64,000 nucleotides of DNA from Littorina saxatilis (taxonomy: Eukaryota; Mollusca; Gastropoda; Littorinimorpha; Littorinidae), in contig NC_090261.1 of NCBI RefSeq assembly GCF_037325665.1, positions 66,085,195 to 66,149,194 of the forward strand, given 5' to 3'. The notes beneath the pieces were generated by a model. The model was not told the origin of the DNA. It made no database searches and saw only the letters and a list, made by a program, of their open reading frames with translations. The first letter of the stretch is position 1. Every line of letters starts with the position of its first letter. Of this stretch, positions 53,580 through 64,000 are shown piece after piece. The translations under genes were made by a program, and so were the position numbers.

Positions 53580-56500
53580 CTCCACAAAGGCACAGAGTAC
53601 GGGGAGCCATCCCGCGGGTTGATCCTGGTGGAGTAGCTGTCAGAGCTTTGGCGTTGAGGCCACGAGACGTCGTCTGTACCAAGTATCAGGACCAAACGCT
53701 CTCTGGCATCTAGACGGATACCACAAGTTGATATCGTGAGTACAGCTACAAATACATACACTGGGCACAAAAAAAATCCTTTTTAAAAATTTGGTGAATG
53801 TTGAGTGTGTCCGGTGGTGGGGAGGATGTTGGGGGTTGTGCCAGTTTGAACATGGAATTTGAGTGGATTGATACAGGTGGCATAAGGGTGATAAGGAATT
53901 CTCTTATTTTATGACGCTGGAATCTTTCTTTTAAGACATACATAACCCTGAGATAATAAGGTCTTATAATGGGGGTAAACTTACAGAGGTTATGAGCAGA
54001 ATATCTTAGAGAACAGCATACCTGCCAATTGCTACGATTTTGGCGCAGCATGCTCCGATTTTGCAGGAATTGCTACGCTGCTACTCTAAGCCCTGAGCTG
54101 CTACGCTAAAAAAAAAAAAATGTCAAGCGTGCAAAATGTTCACTTATTGCTTGACAATCAACAATGAACATTGCATAACTAGTCGAGTACCGATGGCTGG
54201 GAACCACTCCGTTATGACTCGATATTGTCCACGTGACTTGCTTAGCAAATCGTGAATTTTATTGCAAGCATTCGCATTTCCGGTGACTCTATGCGCCAAT
54301 TGTGAATTTGATTAGAATATGCAATGCACTTGTTAAGTTGTAAGCTGTGCACAGTGACGGTGTTAGAAGTGGAAACTGGAGGGAGACAGGATAAAAACGG
54401 GGAAACGTAAGGGTGGTGAAGATTATGGTGCAAGTTCCACACCGATGCGGGCAAATCATTTTCAACGATTTTTGCCGAAGAATTCGACAGACTTTGCGTG
54501 TATAGGTAATAATACCTGCTATTCCGACTTGGTTGTGTGACAGACGTTTTCTTCCACACGAGATTACGTTGATTGTCTAAATCTACTTTTTGACGGAAGT
54601 GGCCGAACAACTGTGAATGACGTCTCGTTATATGGGAATGACGTCACAGTCATCGTCACAGTCTGTATCTTTTGAAGCATCTCATTCTTCATGACGTCTT
54701 TCTGTGTCTGCATCCGCAAAATGTTTGTTCATTCCGGAATCTTTGTCATCTATGTTCAGAACTCTGTCCTTATAGTGTCAGACAAACAGGCCTCCTGAGC
54801 GAACCACTTTCCAAGGGAAGTTAAATTCGCGTATGGAAACAGTACTGTCGTCTGGGGTGCCGTTTTCAGTATTCTGAGCGTTGAAGAATCTGTAAAGAGA
54901 AGAAACGATAACAGCAGGAGAAATAAAAGTCGTGTGTGCATTTTATGTTTTTTTGGAGTGACGATTTTGAGTTTGAATCCGTTCTTGCCATGCTCCTAAA
55001 GCGTGTAACATACAATCTTGCATACGTTTGCTTTAGTAGTGGCAAAGAAGGAAAGCGTGTGACATTGAACTATGTTTAGACGGTTGTAATGTCGTAGAGC
55101 TCTCAGAATCTTACAAACGTTTTTGATGGCATTTTAAATGCGGGCTTGCGATTCAAATTTAAGATTATGCGAGTGCTACGCTTATAAACACCATTGCAAC
55201 TCTGACATTTGGTGAAAGTTCCAAAATGCTACTCTTTGGGCTTCACAGGGGTTGGCAGCTATGAAACAGGGTCTTGAAAATGTCTTGTTTGGGATCGTAA
55301 AAGGAAGGGCGTCTTCTAAGGGGTAGGTGGGTAACGAAGGTGAGTCGTGTGCAAGTATTTTCTTTTCTTTTCTTTTTATTTTGTCATTTTCTGGATATGT
55401 AATGAAAGACTGGTCCATTGATGATTTCCCCACGGAATACAAAACATATTCTGGTTATACCTTACCATTTCTACTGGGTGGTTATTTAAATTTGGTTGCT
55501 TGGTGTTTTTTTTAACAATAAACACCCCTTCAAGTTAACAGAGAAATAAGCAGAGGGGGGAATACTTTTCGGTGAATACCAAGCTACCTAGTCCTAACAA
55601 ATAACCACCCAGCAACCAGTCTGAATCCTTGATAGCTCATAGGTTGAGAAACCACACTGTGTGGTCACTGCTTGGTGACTGAAAAGTTCTGAATGCTCAA
55701 ATATTCGAAAGAGGAAAGAGCTCATACATACTCAACTGCATTTACACTATTCATTTCAGGTTTCAACACACAGAATCCAATATAAGATCCATAAGTTTGG
55801 TTGTTTTCTAAATCAAAATCTACGTTGTACCAGACACAAGGTCTCAAGGCAAGTAACTCTCATATTTTGTGTAGAAAATAGAGTTGTTCCCATTTTGCAT
55901 TTGTACAAATAAAAAGACAGTAATCTGTAGGTCAATTATATTTCACTTCATAAATAGAACTTTTTTTCCCGAGATACTTAAACATGAAAAGAACGCAAAA
56001 ATATTTGCCTTATCGTCTTAGCAGAACAACTATGTACTTTATTTTATTCGAAATTAAATTAACTGCTATAAAGAGTTTGCAGAATTGCGCAATTTTCACA
56101 GAACTCTTCAACCATGGATTAATCACATGCTTGTGCAGGTAGACTGGCTGAGTGAATAATACTTGATCAAAATAATTATGTGTGCTGTGGGCAGGCTGTC
56201 TGTCTGTCCAAGGACAAAAAATGTAACGTTGAGCTGTTATCTCAGAAGTTTATACAGCTAGACCTCTGAAACTTTGCACACTTTTAGGGTTTGATGATTT
56301 CACGAAGTGACCGCAGTTTCGTTGACCCTCATCAAATTTTGGGGTCACAGCGGGGTCATGTTCGTTTAATAAAAACTTAACGTTGATGTTATCTCAGATG
56401 TGTTTTTAGCTAGAGCTTTAACCCTTAGGCTGGTTGTCGCGACATATGTCGCGCTACTTTACGTATGCTGTCACCTGGTTGTCACGACATATGTCGCGCT

Positions 56501-58577
56501 ATTGGCTCAGTCTGTTTGGTCGGTTCCGATTACCTCCCATTGATGCGAAAACCTATATGACTGTTTTTTGTTATGTTTCTCTCTGTTAATTCACCAGTGG
56601 CTATGTAACATGTGTTACAGAATTGCACCGGTGTAAGGGTTAATAGTACGCACACTTCTAGGTTTTGATAATGTACCAACTTGACATAAGATTGTGGGCG
56701 GGGATGTAGCTCAGTCGGTAGCGCGCTAGATTTGTATCCAGTTGCCTGCTGTCAGCGTGAGTTCGTCCCCACGTTCGGCGGGAGATTTATTTCTCGGAGT
56801 CAACTTTGTGTGCAGACTCTCCTCGGTGTCCGAACACCCCCGTGTGTACACACAAGCACAAGACCAAGTGCGCACGAAAAAGATCCTGTAATCCATGTCA
56901 GAGTTCGGTGGGTTATAGAAACAAGAAAATACCCAGCATGCTTCCTCCGAAAGCGGCGTATGGCTGCCTAAATGGTGGGGTAAAACGGTCATACACGTAA
57001 AATTCCACTCGTGCAAACCACGAGTGCACGTGGGAGTTTCAGCCCACGAACGCATAAGAAGAAGAAGACGACATAAGGTTGATTGACCTTCGTCACAGCC
57101 CACTTCGTCAACATCACGGGCCAAAGAACAGGCCTGGGAATGATACGCCTTTCGTCGTATTTACGACGAAGTCCTTTTCTAATTGTGTAAGAAAAGAGCC
57201 TCCGTGTGCCCTTAAAAATGCTTAAAACGCAACATTTTCCCGTCAGTACGCCCAAACCACTTTTACTCATTCCCAGGCCTGAAAGAATCTAGACACAGCC
57301 ATCGTCGAACGCTGAAGAAGAAGAAGATTGACCTTCGTCAAGTTTTGGGGTCACAGGGGGTCATGTTCGAATCAAAATATCTTAACATTGATGTTATCTC
57401 AGGTGTTTTTGAAGCTTGAGCTTTGAAACTTTGAACACTTGAAGGATTTGATCATCTACCTACGTGACCCTAGTTTGGTTGATCCCTGTCACATTTTGGG
57501 GTCACAGTGGGGTCAAGTTTGTAAAAGCTTTACATTGCGGTTTTCTCAGTTATTTTTTATTAAATTTCACTGAATTGTATGTGTTATTAACCAGCAGACA
57601 TTACCAAAATTTTGCTTATTTTTATCAAATTTTAGAGTCCCAGCAGTTAGTGGAATCCTCCTTTTAAGACCTACAAGACCCTTAAGGCTTATGGACATGA
57701 CGAAGAAAAGTCATATAAAGCAATTGCTTTTCTTGATTTATTTCTTTGCAAAATTGAAGAAAGGTGGATTAAATGGGTTACACACCTTTTCTCAATGATA
57801 TATATTAAAAATAATGGTCTTGATTCTCGGTCATGAAAAAGCACTTTGACCATTACTTTTTAATATTTACTGAGCATGTTACCTATACTTATTTCCCAAT
57901 AACTCTTTAATCAGAATTTGTGTGGTGAAATCACATATGGAAACGGATCTCTGTTTGTTATATTGCAGGTGGAAAATGGTGATTCATGGGGCAATCGATG
58001 GCTTTAGCCGGGCCACTACCTTCCTCCATGCCACCGAAACAACAGGTCAGAGACCGTTCGGGATCTGTTTTTGGGTGGAACCCAACGCTTTGGACTCCCG
58101 TCAAGAGTCCGCATGGACCATGGTGGCGAGAATCTGGATGTCGTCGCCCTCATGAATGAACACAGGGGAGAAGGGAGAGGCAGTGCGATGCAAGGCCGCA
58201 GTGACCATAACCAAAGGATCGAGCGTCTCTGGCTCGACGTCTGGAAAGATGTGGTGAACCCTTACCATGACCTGTTTACTGCAATGGGAACACCACAGGC
58301 AGAAGGTGGTCTGGGGATACTGAACATGGACAATCCCATTCACTTGTGGGCCCTCCACTATGTTTTTCTGCCCAGGCTGAACCGGTCCCTACAGTGGATT
58401 GTGGAACAGAAGAACCACCAACCCCTGAGGACAGAGCGCAACAGAACTCCCCTGCAGCTCTTCTTCAGGGGGATGCTGGAGAGACGAGCCAGCACATCCA
58501 CAGCAGTACAGGACTTCTGGAAAGGGAGAAGCCTTCAATCGATAATCGAGGACCATCCTTTGCCAGACAGTCGTTAG
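53580..58577 (+). CDS. HTH/integrase-core protein, exons 3-4 of the duplicated copy
   Basis: Duplicate of the last two exons of the gene at 27954-37757: about 53580-53735 (VDPGG, NALWHLDGYHKLI, donor GTGAGT) and 57969-58577 (acceptor TTGCAG; DGFSR, MDHGGEN, NQRIERLW). Exons 1-2 would fall in or before the gap and are not present here. The last exon is identical to copy 1. See the entry at 27954 for function and family. If the duplication is an assembly artefact this is the same gene. Confidence 0.65.
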
Positions 58578-60600
58578 GATGTGCCTGCCACGGCTTGCCC
58601 CCTCTCTGAGGAACAGCTCGTGCAACTAACGGAGCGCATTGACCCTCGGAGTGGGCCACCCACCGATCAACATGGTCAGATGTTGTTCTCCAGTTCGTTG
58701 CCAACATGCTCGAGTAAAAAAAAAGTTAGCTTGTGGACACCCCAAACCTGAAGTGTATAGCAGACCTGTGAACCCATACGATTTTGCCATATTTTGTACG
58801 CTTGATTGTCCAGACTACAAGCAGATTGGTCAGTGGAATCACAAGAAAAATTCATTGTCTACTTTTATTTACAAGCGCATTCCAAAGCCGATCCAGTGTT
58901 TTGACACATGATTACTGCTTTTGTCAATGAAAGAAGCATTCGTTTTAAATTGTAAACTTATTAGGCTACTTGCCCTATCCGCTCTAGCCACGTAATCGTG
59001 CAATAAATCTGCAATATCTTGCATGGCGTTGGGAGGTGTGCCTCAATTTGCGGGTTTGCTTTGAGACCTCAGAGTAAGGATGTGTCTGGGTGCAGACACT
59101 TCGCCTTCAAAAAAGTTAATTTGCACTGAGCAGCATTGGGCTGCAACAATGAAAGCCTCAAAAACAATCATAAAGTTTGTTCAAAGTACCAAGCATGGTA
59201 GAAGGTATAAGCAACTGTTTTTTTCAAATTGGTTTAAATCTGCGCTCTAATTCTAAACCAATCTTTGTAAAGTGGAAAGTCATTCAAATAAAGCGAAATT
59301 ATGTCCGCTGTGTATTTTATTATTTTTAAACACAGGTACTGCACCACGAAAACAATATTGCTAAAAAAAAAAAAAAAAAATATGTACACTTTGTGAAAGA
59401 AAGTTGTAAAGAAAGTTTTACACAATGATTTGCCATTAGGTTACCTGTTTAATTGCACCAAACAGACATGGGATTCTTCCGTAAAATTACGGAATTCCGT
59501 AAATTTTTAGGCTCCAGGGATCATTCTTGAGATTCGTGCAAATCCGCTGAGAAAATGTTGGGGTATATGTAGGTAAAGACCCAAGTTTTTCGGCCGGTCC
59601 GCTGATCGCGACGCTCCATTCCATACTATTCTTGAACGGTTGGTTCCTAAAACGGTCAGACTGTTGCTGGTCGATCCGTATGGGAACGCGCTCTGTGTCT
59701 TTGTCTCCTACAGTCACCGTTTCAACGTAGCTATCGGGGATTCAGTATAAGCTAAAGCATACCGTATGAGAATGATTCGGCGCCATTTTTACATCGCTTC
59801 GAGCCACTTGCCAAAATGATGAGGAAGCTAAAGCGAGACGAAACCGTTCTATCCCGGGAAATTGACCAGCAGAAGTACAAGAAAAATCTCTGGAGATTCG
59901 ACTGGCTCGATGAAGTTGTATCATTGAGCTGGAAATACGAGAAAGGCCAGAAGACACAAGACGTGAAACTGAAAGTTGGCGATGCTTTTGCTAAAATCAA
60001 CTTGCCGGGAAAAACTTAGTGCACTTTGTGCAACGATGTTAATGTTATCAACTACGGTTCCAATGGAAAGACTGCCCTCAAAAGCCACTTGAAAAGCAAC
60101 AAGCACCTGACTATCCTGAAAACCCAGTCGTGTAATCAGTCACTGGGGTCGTTTGGCACCGACGAGGTAAGAACATTGAAACCACACCGTCACACGCCAC
60201 CACCCCCCCCCCATCCCCGCCTCTCTCTCTCTCTCTCTCTCTCTTTCTCCTCCTTATTTTGAGTCTTAGCGTAAAATTAATTTGAGAAACATGGAAAGGG
60301 AGGGGGGGGCTATGATTAAGCTGAAATATGCATTTCAGGGCCATTTTTGTGTGTCTAAAATACTAAAAACCTTCAGCTTCTGGGGGCTTTGCCCCCAGAC
60401 CCCGACCAGGGGCGTTGCCCCTGGACCCTACTTTTTTTTTCCTTAATTATCACTTTTTCTGAATCCCATGTCTGACCAAATTTCTTTTGATGTATCTATA
60501 GTATAGATTTATAAAGTTGAAAATTGCTGAAAGTTTTTAAAACAGACTATTGTTTTTGAAAAAGACCTTAGTGTATTTTTAGGTTTATTGATGCTAGATA

Positions 60601-60636
<36 letters not shown>

Positions 60637-63600
60637 TTGCCCAATCCAACGTATAAAGGAACTCATTGTTATTCAGCCATTAACCTTCGCCGGCACTCGT
60701 TATCGACTACACACGGACGCATTCGTGGGGCCGTGCAGACCCATGCTTCTCAAAGAAGGAAAAATGTGCATATCCTTCCGTGGCACTCGTGGGGCCGTGC
60801 AGACCCATGCTTCTCAAAGAAAGAAAAATATGCATATCCTTCCGTGGCACTCGTGGGTCCGTGCGGACACAGAAGGGTGTTTGATGCAAATATCTCTTAA
60901 ACGAGTTGGAATTTTTTAATGAGCTTTTAGAAATGCCTCAGACACCTAAAAAGCTATCATCTCCTAAAAGCTCATTAAATTTCAGTGATAATTAATTAAT
61001 TAATTAATGGTCAAATTTAGACTGCACACGGTATTTGGTAAAATATTATGGGTCTGCATGGCCCCACGAGTGCCACGGAAGGGTTTGCACAATTGTCCTT
61101 CTTTGAGAAGTATGGGTCCGCATGGACCCACGAGTGCCTCGGAAGGGTATACACGCTTTTCCTTCTTTGAGAAGTATGGGTCCGCACGTCCCCACGAATG
61201 CTTCCGTGTGTAGTCTAAATTTGACCATTAATTAATTAATTAATTAATTAATTATCACTGAAATTTAATGAGCTTTTAGGAGATGAAAGCTTTGTAGGTG
61301 TCTGAGGCATTTCTAAAAGCTCATTAAAAAATTCCAACTCGTTTAAGAGATATTTGAGACAATGACAAAAGGTGACGTTTTCATGTCAGTATGTCCCAAA
61401 TGACATCACCAGTACATTTTTCATTCTATCTAATCTGTTTTCGTTCTATTTTTTCTAATAACATGCGTTAACAATTGATTGCCAACTGGAATGGAAGAGC
61501 ACAAAAAGTGTAACTTGATATGTAGTTTCTCTAGAGGGAAAAACATCTTCCACTTTCATGTCAGTGTGTCCCATGCAACATACATTTGCCAAACAGCTAT
61601 GTGTAAGTAGATTATTTGTTAGTGGTATAGAAAATACTGATCAACAATCAAAGTCAGTTTTCACATTCATTTTCTACCTATTTCTTATTTGTTTATTCTT
61701 TTGGCAATGGTGAAATGTCAGCAATCGTGTGTCATTCGGGACAGTAGACATGACACCTGACCTTTTGTCACTGTCTCATTTGCAATCAAACACCCTTCTG
61801 GGTCCGCACGGACCCACGAGTGCCTCGGAAGGGTATACACGCTTTTCCTTCTTTGAGAAGTATGGGTCCGCACGTCCCCACAAATGCTTCCGTGTGTAGT
61901 CTAAATTTGACCATTAATTAATTAATTAATTATCACTGAAATTTAATGAGCTTTTAGGAGATGATAGCTTGTTAGGTGTCTGAGGCATTTCTAAAAGCTC
62001 ATTAAAAAATTCCAACTCGTTTAAAAGATATTTGCAATCAAACACCCTTCTGGGTCCGCACGGACCCACGAGTGCCGGCGAAGGTTAAAGACATTTTCCG
62101 AATTACAATGGTTTAATAGCCAACTTGCACAATACCCCTTTTGAACAGCTCTCTGGTGCGAAAGATAAGGAAGGTTCACTTCCCTACGGGCAAACGTTTT
62201 GCTCTCACAAGCACTGGTGTTCTCTGGCTTGTGTAAAAAAAACAAAATAAAATCTCAATCGCCTTACTTTTGTATACAGGACATGCTTGGGTACTTTGAA
62301 CGAACTAAAGGATTATTCTTGCGGCTATTATTGCCGCAGCCAATAAACCTTTAACGACTTTGTGTGTGTCGGTGTGTGAATGCTCTGATTTGTTTTGCTA
62401 TTGTGTATTGCCGTGAGCTCTGGCGAGAAGGGGTGATTAATTTATGTTCATTATTATTATGTCTCACTGTGTTTTCACAGCTGTACAGAACAGTGAAAGG
62501 GATACTCGTTCAAACTTTGGTATGATGCCATGAGCGCCATAGTTTAACTAGAGTCAAATCAGTTATTTTTCTTTTTATATTCAATGGTGCCTCATTCACC
62601 CATATTCATCAGAACATAAGCTTTTTGCAACGTTCATTGAAGGTCAAGGTCCCTTTAAGTTACCTATCAAACCTCATAGTGGTGTTTATTGTTTATGGTT
62701 AGTGTTTTCCCCTGGAGCAATTTTTTGATTAGTGCTTTTGTGAACAAGAAACAATTAACAAGTGGCTCTATCCCATTCCCCCCCCCCCCCCCCCCCCCCC
62801 CCTTCCACGTGGCGATATAACCTTCGTGGTTGAAAACACCAAAGAAAGAAAGTGTTTTAAACATTTTCAGTTCTCCATTTAGTTTGGTGAAGTAGTGTAG
62901 AGCATTTTTTGAACATCAATAATCATGTATGAATTTATTGCATGTTTGTTGCTAGAATATTAATCATTCTTCTGCTGAAGAACTTTGTGCCTGATGAAAG
63001 TAAACATTGTGGTCAGTCGCATAGGTACCCCCCGCGGGTTTGGGGGAAGAATTTACCCGATGCTCCCCAGCATGTCGTAAGAGGCGACTAACTGATTCTG
63101 TTTCTCCTTTTACCCTTGTTAAGTGTTTCTTGTATAGAATATAGTCAATTTTTGTAAAGATTTTACTCAAGCAGTATGTAAGTGTTATGTCCTTTGTACT
63201 GGAAACTTGCATTCTCCCAGTAAGGTAATATATTGTACTACGTTGCAAGCCCCTGGAGCAAATTTTTGATTAAGTGCTTTTGTGAACAAGAAACAATTGA
63301 CAAGTGGCTCTATCCCATCTCCCCCCGTCGCGATATAACCTTCGTGGTTGAAAACAATGTTAAACACAAAATAAAGAAAGAATAGGCACCCCCTAAAATC
63401 AAAGGTGAGTTTTAGATACTAAAATGTGCCAACAATTTTAACAGCACACCCGAGTCCCCTTTTTGACTCACATGCGTAGCAAAAGTGAGTCTATGTACTC
63501 ACCCGAGTCGTCCGTCCGTCCGTCCGGAAAACTTTAACGTTGGATATTTCTTGGACACTATTCAGTCTATCAGTACCAAATTTGGCAAGATGGTGTATGA

Positions 63601-64000
63601 TGACAAGGCCCCAAAAAACATACATAGCATCTTGACCTTGCTTCAAGGTCAAGGTCGCAGGGGCCATAAATGTTGCCTAAAAAACAGCTATTTTTCACAT
63701 TTTTCCCATTTTCTCTGAAGTTTTTGAGATTGAATACCTCACCTATATATGATATATAGGGCAAAGTAAGCCCCATCTTTTGATACCAGTTTGGTTTACC
63801 TTGCTTCAAGGTCAAGGTCACAGGAGCTCTTCAAAGTTGGATTGTATACATATTTTGAAGTGACCTTGACCCTGAACTATGGAAGATAACTGTTTCAAAC
63901 TTAAAAATTATGTGGGGCACATGTTATGCTTTCATCATGAGACACATTTGGTCACATATGATCAAGGTCAAGGTCACTTTGACCCTTATGAAATGTGACC

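Larger units (their letters stand above)
50190..64000 (+). repeat. 13.8-kb direct duplication, copy 2 (runs past the window)
   Basis: Same order, orientation and sequence as 29345-43180, including all nested elements. The main counterparts are: hAT-like MITE 52656-53256, hAT-like element 54017-55263, piggyBac MITE 56422-56639, SINE 56695-57069, GAA element 57095-57325, zinc-finger exon 59816-60165, TTAA element 60684-62084, SINE parts 62709-62853 and 63026-63382, receptor-half-site repeat from 63464. Its first 3 kb differs from copy 1 by many single-base indels. Confidence 0.95.

Overview
The window looks like nuclear DNA of a mollusc, most likely a caenogastropod snail (periwinkle-like). The reasons are the intron-bearing genes (GT-AG exons), the very high load of AC/AG/TTG microsatellites, gastropod-type tRNA-derived SINEs, and many short inverted-repeat elements. 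No bacterial-type operons, CRISPR arrays or complete rRNA/tRNA genes are seen. The species call is inference. The sequence is a scaffold: a run of exactly 200 N (49990-50189) joins two contigs.

Host genes. (1) 666-2495 (+) holds the last three coding exons of a secreted cystine-knot ligand that reads as a Spatzle/neurotrophin-like cytokine, with a furin-type REKR site, ten cysteines in the mature part and a polyadenylation signal. (2) 13601-15899 (+) is an intronless, frameshifted Cys-loop ligand-gated ion channel; a short mariner-like element with TA target duplications sits a few codons before its ancestral stop. (3) 19290-20010 (-) holds two phase-matched exons of a short-chain-collagen-C4-like protein. 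(4) 27405-27513 (-) is a THAP zinc-finger exon. (5) 27954-37757 (+) is a multi-exon helix-turn-helix plus integrase-core protein. (6) 46055-46295 (-) is the last exon of a HECT (G2E3-like) ubiquitin ligase with a frameshift. (7) 49198-49290 (-) is a possible first exon with a YY1-type start.

Mobile DNA makes up most of the rest. There is a 5'-truncated L1/Tx1-type LINE (22192-25604, -) carrying a SINE insertion with a 12-bp target duplication, two other LINE tails, a piggyBac transposase remnant (20718-21200, -), TTAA-flanked piggyBac-type elements (35601-35818 and 39862-41262), several MITEs and foldback elements, and at least four SINE families. Fragments of a possible tyrosine-recombinase-type retroelement lie around 29.0-31.0 kb and look broken.

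Tandem DNA includes a 42-bp x about 34 array (11267-12705) that is open in several frames on both strands, a 58-bp x 9 array (9751-10272), and two arrays of E-box-centred 18-bp palindromes (27591-27922 and 49411-49940) that share a border sequence in opposite orientation.

The largest structure is a direct duplication: 29345-43180 recurs as 50190-64000, starting exactly at the gap edge. The copies are nearly identical after the first 3 kb, while the first 3 kb is rich in one-base indels. An unmerged haplotype or contig overlap is more likely than a true tandem duplication, so gene and repeat counts from this window should be halved in that region.
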